Source: Actinomycetales bacterium UBA1416 (GTDB lineage Bacteria; Actinomycetota; Actinomycetes; Actinomycetales; Actinomycetaceae). Taken from it: a DNA stretch of 19,562 nt. The stretch's first letter is position 1, and each line of letters begins with the position of its first letter. Shown piece after piece: positions 1 to 6,595 of this stretch. The stretch lies in assembly GCA_002304945.1 (NCBI GenBank), contig DBPQ01000013.1, positions 1 to 19,562 of the forward strand. Direction: 5' to 3'. Under the pieces are notes generated by a model. It made no database searches and was not told the DNA's origin. It saw only the letters and a program-made list of their open reading frames with translations. The position numbers were made by a program, and so were the translations under genes.

Positions 1-2
1 CG

Positions 3-854
3 GAACTGCGCCCGGTGGCGGCGGGCCTGCTGGGCTGCGCGCCCGAGGACGTCGAGTTCGCCGACGGCGTCGCCCGCGTCCGCGCCGACGCCGCGGCTGA
101 CGGGCCGGCCCCTGCCCCGGCCGCACCCCCGAGCCGGGAGCCGACGCTCTCCCGCGCTCAGCCCGCGCCCCCGCGCGAGGGGGAGGCTTCGCCCGCCGAC
201 GAGCCTGTCCCCACCACCGAGCCCGCGTCCAGCGAGCCCGCGCCCACCGACCAACCCGCGCCGGCGGAGGTGGCGTGGGGCGACGTCGTCGCCGCGGCGT
301 ACGTGCAACGGGTGCGGCTCTCGGCCCTCGCCCACTACGCAACGCCGGACCTGCACTTCGACCGCGAGACCAACACCGGCAGGCCGTTCCACTACCACGT
401 GTACGGCGCGGCGCTCGTGGAGGCGAGCGTGGACGTGCTGCTGGGAACCACCCACATCGACCGCGTGACCGCCGTCCACGACGCCGGCATCCCCATCGAC
501 GAGCTCACCGACCGCGGCCAGATCGAGGGCGGCATCGTGCAGGGTCTCGGCTGGGTGACCAGCGAGGAGATCCTGCACTCCGAGGACGGCCGGATCCTCA
601 CCGACACCCTCTCCACCTACAAGATCCCGGACCTCCAGTCCTCCCCGGAGCTGGACATCCACCTGCTCGGGGAGCCGAACCCGGTGGGTCTCATGGGCTC
701 CAAGGCCGTGGGCGAGCCGCCACTCATCTACGGGCTCGGCGGGTTCTTCGCCATCCAGGACGCGATCGCCGGGTGGCGGCCGGACGCGGGCTCCGAGTTC
801 CATGCCCCGCTGACGCCGGAACGGGTGTTCGGGCTGCTGCACGAAACCCCATGA
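3..854 (+). CDS. xdhB: Xanthine dehydrogenase, molybdopterin-binding subunit, C-terminal part (5' end outside window)
   Basis: This is the tail of the large molybdenum-cofactor subunit of a xanthine dehydrogenase family hydroxylase, which oxidises hypoxanthine/xanthine to urate in the cytoplasm. The frame is open from the left edge, so the gene is partial. Family signatures seen in order are: a YVQRVRLSALAHYATPDLHFD segment, HYHVYGAALVEASVDVLLG, GQIEGGIVQGLGW, TLSTYKIPD and KAVGEPPLIYGLGGFFAIQDAI. The GEPPL motif holds the glutamate that acts as base in this family. An unusual Pro/Ala/Glu-rich insert of about 60 residues (roughly bases 90-266) sits where homologues have a short turn. The stop overlaps the xdhC start as ATGA, so the two are one operon. 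The letter of the symbol varies between organisms; the family call is firm. Confidence 0.93.
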   Translation, partial: ELRPVAAGLLGCAPEDVEFADGVARVRADAAADGPAPAPAAPPSREPTLSRAQPAPPREGEASPADEPVPTTEPASSEPAPTDQPAPAEVAWGDVVAAAYVQRVRLSALAHYATPDLHFDRETNTGRPFHYHVYGAALVEASVDVLLGTTHIDRVTAVHDAGIPIDELTDRGQIEGGIVQGLGWVTSEEILHSEDGRILTDTLSTYKIPDLQSSPELDIHLLGEPNPVGLMGSKAVGEPPLIYGLGGFFAIQDAIAGWRPDAGSEFHAPLTPERVFGLLHETP

Positions 855-1786
855 CCGAACTCGCCGTCTGGGAGGCCCTCGCCACGGCCCTGGAGGCCGG
901 GCGGGAGGTGGCGCTCGCCGTCGTCGTGGGAAGCAGGGGCAGTTCGCCGGGCCATGTTGGGGCCCTCATGGCCGTGGGCACGGATGGCCAGCTCGCGGGC
1001 ACCGTGGGCGGCGGCGTCGCGGAGGCGGGTGTGCTCGCGCGTCTGGTGGAGGGACTTCGCGCCGGCGACCTCGCGCCCGGGGAGGTCCAGCTCACCCACC
1101 GGCCGGGGGTGGAGACCGCCTCCGGATTGATCTGCGGCGGAGAGCAGTGGGTGGCCTGGGCGCCGCTGGAGCCCGCGCGGCTGGAGGAGGTGCGGGCCGT
1201 CGTCGCGGCGGTGGCGGAGGGGCAGCGGATCGGCTGGACGATCGGCCCGGCGGGCTGGGCGCTCGGTGGGCCGGCGGGTTGGGCGGTCAGTGAGCCGGAC
1301 GGGGAGGCGGCGCCGTCGTCGCACGCGATGGTGTCCGGGCCGAGCCACGAGGTGTGGGTGATCGGCGGCGGGCATGTGGGGCTCGCACTCACCCGGGTGC
1401 TCGCCACGCTCGACTTCTGGGTGGTGGCCGCCGAGGAACGGCCCGGGGTGGCGCAGTTCGAGGAGAACCCGTGGCCACACCGACGGGTCACGATGCCGTT
1501 CGCCGAGCTCGGCCGAGTCGTCCCACCCGGGGAGGCCACGTTCGCGGTGGTCGTGACGGCCGGGGCGGAGAGCGACGCCGTCGCACTGGACGCGCTCTGG
1601 GACACGCCGCTCGGGTACCTCGGTGTGATGGGCAGCCGGGCGAAGCTCGCGCGGGTGCTTGCGGGCCGTGGGGAGCGGCCGGCATGGCTGCATGCGCCGA
1701 TGGGCATTCCGATCGGGAGCCACACTCCGGCCGAGATCGCTGTCAGCGTGGCGGCGGAGCTCGTGGCGGTACGCAACGGGGTGTGA
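851..1786 (+). CDS. xdhC: XdhC family xanthine dehydrogenase maturation factor
   Basis: XdhC proteins bind molybdenum cofactor and help deliver its sulfurated form to xanthine dehydrogenase. The 311-residue product has the usual two parts. The N-terminal XdhC/CoxI domain carries VVVGSRGSSPGHVGALMAV followed by GTVGGGVAEAGV. The C-terminal Rossmann-like domain carries VWVIGGGHVGLALTRVL, then LGYLGVMGSRAKLARVL and the family-typical ending HAPMGIPIGSHTPAEIAVSVAAEL. The ATG at 851 forms an ATGA overlap with the stop of the upstream Mo-subunit gene. The open frame runs further upstream to 275, but that part is antisense-like translation of the upstream gene and was discarded. A linker with repeated Gly-Pro-Ala-Gly-Trp units lies between the two domains (about residues 130-155). 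Confidence 0.93.
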   Translation: MTELAVWEALATALEAGREVALAVVVGSRGSSPGHVGALMAVGTDGQLAGTVGGGVAEAGVLARLVEGLRAGDLAPGEVQLTHRPGVETASGLICGGEQWVAWAPLEPARLEEVRAVVAAVAEGQRIGWTIGPAGWALGGPAGWAVSEPDGEAAPSSHAMVSGPSHEVWVIGGGHVGLALTRVLATLDFWVVAAEERPGVAQFEENPWPHRRVTMPFAELGRVVPPGEATFAVVVTAGAESDAVALDALWDTPLGYLGVMGSRAKLARVLAGRGERPAWLHAPMGIPIGSHTPAEIAVSVAAELVAVRNGV

Positions 1787-1838
1787 GGCCGTCCGATTCG
1801 CCCGGCCAGCCCGCGTCCAGCACTCTTTCACCCTCCAG

Positions 1839-1875
1839 CCCATGGCAACCGATACACCAAAACGGTTGCCATGGG
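1839..1875. repeat. Perfect 13-bp inverted repeat between xdhC and the regulator gene
   Basis: CCCATGGCAACCG (1839-1851) and CGGTTGCCATGGG (1863-1875) are exact reverse complements around an 11-base loop. It lies 52 bases after the xdhC stop, so it could end xdh transcription as a hairpin, but no T-run follows. A degenerate half-site (CCGTCGCCATGTG, 1891-1903) lies just downstream, and the loop and right arm overlap a motif repeated at 1943-1957. These points favour an operator over a terminator. Confidence 0.75.
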
Positions 1876-1973
1876 ACGTTGTCTCCCGAGCCGTCGCCAT
1901 GTGTGGTCGTAGCCCCGGGGTGGCGACGGAACCATATACACGACCGTTTCGGTGTATTTCATTCCGGTGTATC
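1852..1973. promoter_or_regulatory. Oppositely oriented copies of a 15-bp motif (candidate operator)
   Basis: ATACACCAAAACGGT at 1852-1866 recurs on the other strand at 1943-1957 (ACCGTTTCGGTGTAT, reverse complement ATACACCGAAACGGT), matching at 14 of 15 positions. A third partial copy, GGTGTATC, lies at 1966-1973. The cluster sits in the 314-base gap before the ArsR/rhodanese gene, about 130-250 bases from its start, where regulator sites are expected. The binding protein is unknown. Confidence 0.55.
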
Positions 1974-2000
1974 GCAACCCATCGGAACTCGGACCACCCG

Positions 2001-2051
2001 TTGACAGTCCGTCCACGTCGTGCTGTTCTTGTATTCCACGGATTTGTGGAA
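2001..2051 (+). promoter_or_regulatory. Candidate promoter and dyad operator of the ArsR/rhodanese gene
   Basis: TTGACA at 2001-2006 matches the -35 consensus. A clear -10 at ideal spacing is not visible; TTGTAT at 2029-2034 is the closest hexamer but its 22-base spacing is long. TTCCAC (2034-2039) and GTGGAA (2046-2051) form a dyad with a 6-base spacer at the expected transcription start, which suits autorepression by the downstream ArsR-type protein. Confidence 0.45.
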
Positions 2052-2100
2052 CAGCCCATCCCGATCCCACGTCGCGCCACGATCGAGAACCAAGGACCCC

Positions 2101-2880
2101 ATGCCACCCACCACGCAGGCCGCCACGCCGCGCCCCGAGCAACACGCCGCCACGCGCGCCGAGTTCTTCGACCAGCTCGCCGTGGTCGGCAAGGCCTTCG
2201 CCTCCGCGAAGCGCCTCGAACTCCTCGACCTCCTCGCCCAGGGTGAGCGCACCGTGGATGCCCTGGCCCGCGAGACAGGCATGGGGGTCACCACCGTCTC
2301 CGCGCACCTCCAGATCCTGAAGCTCTCCCACCTCGTCCGCACCCGACGTGACGGCACCCATGTCCACTACCGCCTCGCGGATGACGACGTCGCCGCCCTC
2401 CACTCCCTCATGTCCAAAGTGGCCCGGACCCATTCGCCGGATGTCGGACAGGCCCTGGCAGCCCACCTCGGCAGCGGCGGGGGTCCCAGCGACGCCACCG
2501 GGGAGGTGGAGGAGATGAGCCACGACGAGTTGCAGCGCCGCCTCGATGCCGGCACCGTCACCCTCATCGACGTGCGCCCGCGCGCCGAGTTCGACGCCGG
2601 CCACATTCCCGGCGCCGTCTCCCACCCCTTCGACACCCTCCTCGACGCCGCCCGCACCTGGTCCCCGAACAGCGAGATCGTCGCCTACTGCCGCGGCGCC
2701 CACTGCGTCATGGCCCACGACGCCGTCCGCCTCCTCGCGGCGAACGGCATCCACGCCACGCGCATGCAGGACGGCATGCTGGAGTGGCGGGTGGCCGGCC
2801 GGCCCGTCGAGGGTTCGCCGACGACGTCGCCCGCCCGTTCCGCGGCCACGCCCGCCCGAACCCTGGAGGCCGCCTCGTGA
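2101..2880 (+). CDS. ArsR-family HTH regulator fused to a rhodanese domain
   Basis: A 259-residue two-domain protein. Residues about 20-110 form an ArsR-type winged helix (TVDALARETGMGVTTVSAHLQILKLSHLV, then the wing RTRRDGTHVHYRL). Residues about 140-245 form a rhodanese domain with LIDVRPRAEFDAGHIPGAV and the active-site loop C197-R-G-A-H-C202. The HTH helix has none of the ELCVCDL cysteines of metal-sensing ArsR proteins. A sulfur or thiol signal read by the rhodanese cysteine is therefore more likely than a metal; that is inference. The ATG at 2101 was chosen over the longer frame from 2020 because AAGGA lies just upstream and the ArsR domain begins soon after. The stop overlaps the next start as GTGA, so the two genes are coupled. 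Confidence 0.9.
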   Translation: MPPTTQAATPRPEQHAATRAEFFDQLAVVGKAFASAKRLELLDLLAQGERTVDALARETGMGVTTVSAHLQILKLSHLVRTRRDGTHVHYRLADDDVAALHSLMSKVARTHSPDVGQALAAHLGSGGGPSDATGEVEEMSHDELQRRLDAGTVTLIDVRPRAEFDAGHIPGAVSHPFDTLLDAARTWSPNSEIVAYCRGAHCVMAHDAVRLLAANGIHATRMQDGMLEWRVAGRPVEGSPTTSPARSAATPARTLEAAS

Positions 2881-3221
2881 CCGCGCCGAACCCAACGCCC
2901 ACCCCAGCAGGGCCGACCCCCGCGAAGCCGCGCTTCCGCATCCCGGACTTCGACTCCCGCCAGATCACGGTCGGGGTCCTCGCCGGGCTCTCCTACCTGC
3001 TGTTCGTGGCCATCCCCACGGCGCTGATCCCGAACCCGGTGTTCGGCCGCGAGATCCCGCCCACCTGGTGGTCCTGGCCCTCCCTCATCGTCACGACCGT
3101 GCTCGTGGCGGCGCTGACGCCGGGAGATGCCGCGGTGTTCGAGCCGCGCCCGGCGGCTATTCCGCGTGGCACGGCCGCGAAGAGCGCTGCCGTGGGAGCG
3201 AGCCTGTCAGGAATTGTGTAG
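2877..3221 (+). pseudogene. Truncated small membrane protein, cut by the transposon
   Basis: It starts at a GTG that overlaps the upstream stop (GTGA, 2877-2880). After a Pro-rich N-terminus come a first membrane segment (ITVGVLAGLSYLLFVAIPTALI), the conserved-looking PNPVFGREIPPTWWSWP and a second segment (SLIVTTVLVAAL). As I recall the family, such proteins follow ArsR-rhodanese genes and continue with further membrane helices and a Cys-x-x-Cys site. Here homology stops near residue 110 and the frame ends at a TAG 17 bases inside the mobile element, so the last six or so residues come from the transposon end. The C-terminal half is not present at the other side of the element. The protein is probably non-functional. 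Confidence 0.75.
3205..3212 (+). repeat. Left terminal sequence of the Tn7-like element
   Basis: TGTCAGGA begins where the truncated membrane protein loses its family sequence. It pairs with the inverted TGTCGGGA at the right end. Longer TnsB-binding repeats could not be aligned with confidence by eye. Confidence 0.55.
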
Positions 3222-3693
3222 AAGTCTCGCCACTGGTCGCCGACCACGCCGCTCACAGCATCAAACGAAGCCCGGATCAGACTCATGTGTCCGCCCTTTC
3301 CCGCCGGCAAAGCGCCGCCACATTCAGGTTAGCCGCTCACCGCTGCAAATTTCGCGAAGTACGACACCGCCAACAGCAGGTGGAGTGCTGCCTCCTTGAC
3401 GTGTCCTGGACGTGACAGTTCGCGACCTGCGGCGATCCCCGCGGATCGCCGTCTCGCTCAAGGGGCAGGCTGCCGGGAAACGGCCACCGCTTCACCGTCG
3501 AGGTAGCGTCTACCCCTGCGACGAGCGCGTTTTTGCCGGAGCCCGGCGTGTCGCGCCCGAATTCGCCACGAATTCCCGGATTCCGTTGACATCGGTGGCC
3601 GCTAGAGCGACTGTAGCTGCGACATCGCGGGTTTCTGCACTGATTCAGCCACGTTGGAGTGGCGCCCGCGGCCGACCGGCTGAAAGGAATGAC
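3222..3693. other. Noncoding left end of the transposon with a hairpin and a palindrome
   Basis: No convincing gene lies in these 472 bases; the open frame from 3412 is read through here but lacks a start signal until 3694. The stretch holds a perfect hairpin, GGCGATCC (3431-3438) / GGATCGCC (3443-3450) with a 4-base loop, and a perfect 17-bp palindrome, GAATTCG (3559-3565) CCA CGAATTC (3569-3575). TTGACA at 3586-3591, 11 bases after the palindrome, is a candidate -35 box for the cargo operon; no strong -10 is seen. TnsB-binding sites are expected here by analogy with Tn7 but are not recognisable. Confidence 0.5.
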
Positions 3694-4305
3694 GTGTCGG
3701 TTTCCATGCTCTCGGAGCAGACTGAGTGGGACGACGGTGACTGGATGGCATGGGCTGTCGGGCTCATCGAACCGCTCATCGACCCCGGCGACCGTGTGGC
3801 CGTCGCGGGGCGGATCCGCGCACAGTTCGCGTCCCACACCGCCCGGGCCACCATCGTGATGGCGGGCGTGCTGGCGGATGTCGCGGACTCCCTGCCGGCT
3901 GATGACCGGTGGCGGGCCGCCGACGCCACCACCGGGTTCGGCACGTGGAGAGACGGCACGGACCTCATCGACGTTGACACGGTGCGCATCCGTGAGGACC
4001 TCGGACTTGCTGCCCTGGCCCGCCCCCTCGACACCGACGCCGTTGGTCTCGTCGTCGCCGCGTTTCAGGGGTTTGACGCCGTCACCACTGTGATCGGATC
4101 TCTGGCGGACCCGGTGGGTCCGTTCATGCGTGCCGCGTCGTGGCTCGTGTGGCGCCGCCGGGCCTACCTCGGGGACGGGGAACCCCTGCCGTTGCTTTCT
4201 GTGTCTGTCTGGTTGCGGCAAGCGCAGCGGGCCGCCGCTGGCGCCCCCCTTGAGGAGACACCCGAGCACCGCCAACTGCGGGAAATGGCGCGGATCGTCG
4301 ACTAG
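3694..4305 (+). CDS. Hypothetical cargo protein, first gene of cargo operon
   Basis: I do not recognise this 203-residue protein. The GTG at 3694 was chosen because AAAGGA (3683-3688) lies at good spacing; an ATG four codons later is possible, and the longer frame from 3412 has Arg-rich, non-protein-like translation. It looks soluble and mostly helical, with an acidic Trp-containing N-terminus (TEWDDGDWMAWAVGL) and a basic Trp-rich patch near the C-terminus (ASWLVWRRRAYLG). No signal peptide or membrane segment is seen. The next gene, a GNAT protein, follows after 15 bases with its own strong ribosome site, so the two are probably co-transcribed. An antitoxin or accessory partner role for the acetyltransferase is possible but unsupported by motifs. 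Confidence 0.65.
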   Translation: MSVSMLSEQTEWDDGDWMAWAVGLIEPLIDPGDRVAVAGRIRAQFASHTARATIVMAGVLADVADSLPADDRWRAADATTGFGTWRDGTDLIDVDTVRIREDLGLAALARPLDTDAVGLVVAAFQGFDAVTTVIGSLADPVGPFMRAASWLVWRRRAYLGDGEPLPLLSVSVWLRQAQRAAAGAPLEETPEHRQLREMARIVD

Positions 4306-4320
4306 CCGGAGGAGAACAAT

Positions 4321-5016
4321 GTGGAATCAGGTGACGAGATGGTGAGCGGGGAGCCCGGGGTCCGGATGGGACCAATCACGGCGGAGGAGCTGCAGTCGGG
4401 GTACCTGGTGGTCTCGCACTCCTCCACGTCGGACTCGCATGGCCTTCGGTTCGTGCAGTCGTGGGAGACCACCGCCGCGCTGTCTGACGGGTCCGCGGAC
4501 CGGGCACCCCGCCCCCTGGGGGCAGTCCGGTGGGTGCTCGTCGACACCGCCAGCGGGGCCAGGTATGCCCTGCCCGAACTGGATGAGATCGGCGGCGCTG
4601 AGCGCTTGCTCGGGAGTGCACGCGTGGACGTGGAAGACGGCGACGACGCTCGGTTCGCGTTCGCCGTCGCGGCCATGCTCGTCACCGACGTCTGGACAGA
4701 TCCTCACGTTCGGGGCTCCGGGCTCGGACGGCTGCTCGTCAAGGAGGTCACCCGTGCGGCAACATTCGCACGCGACGACATGCCCGTGCTGCTGCTGTCC
4801 GAACCTGCGGCGACCTGGAGCCTGTCCGACCGGGAACGGTCGGTAGCGTACCGCAAACTGGAGAAGGCGTGGCTGACCCTGGGGCTCACACCAGTGGCAC
4901 GCCACTCACGGGTGCTGCTCGCACCCGCATCCACCATCCTGGGAGCCGACATCCGGCCCCACGTGGCCCCATGGGTTGCGGGTGCGTTCGTCGATCCTCT
5001 CGGATGGTTCCACTGA
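4321..5016 (+). CDS. GNAT-family N-acetyltransferase-like cargo protein
   Basis: A 231-residue protein starting at GTG 4321 behind GGAGGAG (4308-4314). The segment VTDVWTDPHVRGSGLGRLLVKEVTRAA (residues about 121-147) matches GNAT motif A: a beta strand, the acetyl-CoA pyrophosphate-binding R-G-x-G-x-G turn, then a helix. The next strand is MPVLLLSEP, and the YRKLEKAWLTLGLTPV stretch resembles the motif B region. The N-terminal 90 residues do not match a family I know, and the substrate cannot be told. It is carried inside the transposon with the gene before it, so a role in host benefit, stress tolerance, toxin activity or phage defence is open. Confidence 0.7.
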   Translation: MESGDEMVSGEPGVRMGPITAEELQSGYLVVSHSSTSDSHGLRFVQSWETTAALSDGSADRAPRPLGAVRWVLVDTASGARYALPELDEIGGAERLLGSARVDVEDGDDARFAFAVAAMLVTDVWTDPHVRGSGLGRLLVKEVTRAATFARDDMPVLLLSEPAATWSLSDRERSVAYRKLEKAWLTLGLTPVARHSRVLLAPASTILGADIRPHVAPWVAGAFVDPLGWFH

Positions 5017-5064
5017 TGGACGAAACCCTGGGCGAGCTGTCGCGCCCCTACCCGAAGGCGGGGA

Positions 5065-5520
5065 CTACCGCCTGGTGGCAGTCCCTGTGTCCGGGGACGA
5101 CGTGGTGGTCGTGCTCCTGTCCAGTTCGTCCAGAGTGTTGAGGGCGGCAGCCAACAGGCGGGACGACATCCACTGGACGCCGCGGACACCCTTCGAGAGG
5201 GCGTCGTAACTGTACGGAAAACTCTCGTGGTCAGCGAGCGTCCGCAAGGTGAACCGTTCGGGAACGCCAGCTCGCCGACGGCGCATCGTGATCTCCTGGC
5301 AGCGTTGCAGGATCTGGGCGGCGTGCTCGTTTTGCATGCGAGCAGCCCTCCACTCAGCCAGATCGAAGGGGTCATTGGGTGGCTCGACCATCTCCGCTCC
5401 TGGCTGTTTGCCGAACACCTTGGGGACGGCGAGCCAGCCACGCGGCCCCGACAGGCGCGGATTCGCGTCGCGGGCTTGTCCCGACTGCGGGCCAGTTGAC
5501 GGCTCGGACGCCTGTTCCAT
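5065..5520 (-). CDS. Hypothetical small protein, possible DNA-binding regulator of the tns operon
   Basis: A 151-residue product transcribed away from the tns operon, with its 3' end 48 bases from the end of the GNAT gene. The N-terminal third is Pro/Gly/Gln-rich. A basic helix (ITMRRRRAG) and then RTLADHESFPYSYDALSKGVRGVQWMSS, about residues 92-125, loosely resemble an XRE-like helix-turn-helix. Its divergent position next to the tns operon, across a palindrome-bearing gap, fits a local regulator. This is inference; there is no firm family match. The ATG at 5520 lacks a well-placed ribosome site, so an internal start is possible. Confidence 0.55.
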   Translation of the reverse strand: MEQASEPSTGPQSGQARDANPRLSGPRGWLAVPKVFGKQPGAEMVEPPNDPFDLAEWRAARMQNEHAAQILQRCQEITMRRRRAGVPERFTLRTLADHESFPYSYDALSKGVRGVQWMSSRLLAAALNTLDELDRSTTTTSSPDTGTATRR

Positions 5521-5569
5521 GGTTCGACCGTACGGACCTTCCCCCGGTCAGAACAACCAAAGTAGGAAA

Positions 5570-5617
5570 TTGGCGCCAGACTGGCGTTTCACACACACTT
5601 TGGTGCGCGCACTGGCT
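5570..5617. promoter_or_regulatory. Palindrome and repeated site between the divergent gene and the tns operon
   Basis: CGCCAG (5574-5579), A, CTGGCG (5581-5586) form a perfect 13-bp palindrome. A related site, TTGGTGCGCGCACTGGCT (5600-5617), lies exactly 30 bases after TTGGCGCCAGACTGGCG (5570-5586), about three helical turns on. This spacing in the 143-base gap between divergent genes suggests cooperative operator sites controlling transposase expression. Confidence 0.5.
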
Positions 5618-5663
5618 GTCTCCCGCACACACAGTCTCCGTCATCAGAACGAGAGGACTGTTC

Positions 5664-5804
5664 ATGCGAACACTGACACGGGAGCCCAAGACCAGGCGCC
5701 CCTCCATCGCAGGGCCCATGAACGGGCGCCCGACACCCGGTAGGTGCGTGCACCCTGCCGCTCCCACACACAAGTGCTGCACCCGACGAGGAAGGACTGT
5801 GTGA
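5664..5804 (+). CDS. Small 46-codon ORF upstream of and overlapping tnsA
   Basis: An ATG at 5664 follows GAGAGG (5651-5656) at good spacing. The 46-residue product (MRTLTREPKTRRPSIAG..., ending THKCCTRRGRTV) is basic and has a Cys-Cys pair near the end. Its TGA (5802-5804) overlaps the tnsA ATG by one base (TGATG), the same kind of junction as between tnsB and tnsC. The bases around the two starts are similar (GAGAGGACTGTTCATG and GGAAGGACTGTGTGATG). It may be a leader peptide coupling translation into tnsA or a genuine small protein; chance cannot be excluded. Confidence 0.4.
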   Translation: MRTLTREPKTRRPSIAGPMNGRPTPGRCVHPAAPTHKCCTRRGRTV

Positions 5805-6595
5805 TGAGGCCGTACGACATCCGTCAACATGTGACGCCGAAGCGTCGCGGGCTCTCCACCGAACTGCACTGGGTGAGTAGCACTGACCCTGCCAAAGCGG
5901 AAAACGTGGCCCCCGTGACCCCGAAGCTCGGGAAGCAACCGTGGGACACCTTCCAACTGCACCCTTTGCGCATCAGTGCAGGTACCTCGAGAGGCGAGAA
6001 CTCGCCCGCCTTCTACTTCTGGCAGCCAACGGGACGTCATGTCTGGTGTGAATCCCAAACGGAGCGGGATGAACTCATGTGGCTCGACTACCAGAATCAA
6101 GTCACCCAGGTGTGGTCACAACCGCTTCTCATCGCGTTTGACGACACGTACACGGCCGGCCGGTGGCACGTTCCCGACTTTTTCGCAGTAGACGCCTCGG
6201 GCCAATTCTGGCTGTTCGACGTCAAACCAGAAGAGGACATCACGCCGAAGGCAGCCGCCCAGTTCGGCGCGACCGCCGAGGTGTGCGCGACCTTGGGATG
6301 GCAGTACGAAGTCCTCACCGGTCATGACCCCCGCGCAACCCAGAACCTGTCGTGGCTGAAGAGCTGCCGACACGAACGGTGCCGCCCCCCCGCGGACGCC
6401 CTGGACCGGATTCTCACCCATGCCCGTGCAGGGGCAACCCGCGGGGAACTGTGCCGTGTCGCCGCGCCCGACTGCCCTGCCCGGGCCACTGTCTGGGTGG
6501 ACTACCTGACGTGGCACCGCCTTCTCGACATGAGTCTGATGGACGTGTTCTCCAACGACACTGAACTGTTCACCACCGGAGAGGGAACCAAATGA
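5804..6595 (+). CDS. tnsA: TnsA-like transposon endonuclease
   Basis: TnsA cleaves the 5' strands at the transposon ends while TnsB cuts the 3' strands, allowing cut-and-paste movement. The 263-residue protein shows the restriction-endonuclease-like core: W81-C-E83-S-Q-T-E87-R-D, then W-H-V-P-D125-F-F and L-F-D139-V-K141-P-E-E. These supply the acid, acid and D-x-K catalytic set known from Tn7 TnsA. The C-terminal third, including RATQNLSWLKSCRHERCRPPADAL and a helical DNA- or TnsC-contacting region, also fits. The ATG at 5804 was preferred over the adjacent GTG at 5801 because GAGGAAGG (5788-5795) has better spacing. The stop overlaps the tnsB start as ATGA. Confidence 0.88.
   Translation: MRPYDIRQHVTPKRRGLSTELHWVSSTDPAKAENVAPVTPKLGKQPWDTFQLHPLRISAGTSRGENSPAFYFWQPTGRHVWCESQTERDELMWLDYQNQVTQVWSQPLLIAFDDTYTAGRWHVPDFFAVDASGQFWLFDVKPEEDITPKAAAQFGATAEVCATLGWQYEVLTGHDPRATQNLSWLKSCRHERCRPPADALDRILTHARAGATRGELCRVAAPDCPARATVWVDYLTWHRLLDMSLMDVFSNDTELFTTGEGTK

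Noticed and set aside
724..2107. Long leftward open frames of 350 and 459 codons over the xdh genes
   Set aside because: Translation is Arg/Pro/His-rich without family signatures; these are antisense shadows of the GC-rich xdhC and upstream gene.
1828..2895. Leftward open frame of 355 codons over the ArsR/rhodanese gene
   Set aside because: Opposite-strand shadow with low-complexity Gly/Arg/Val sequence; the plus-strand gene has clear domains.
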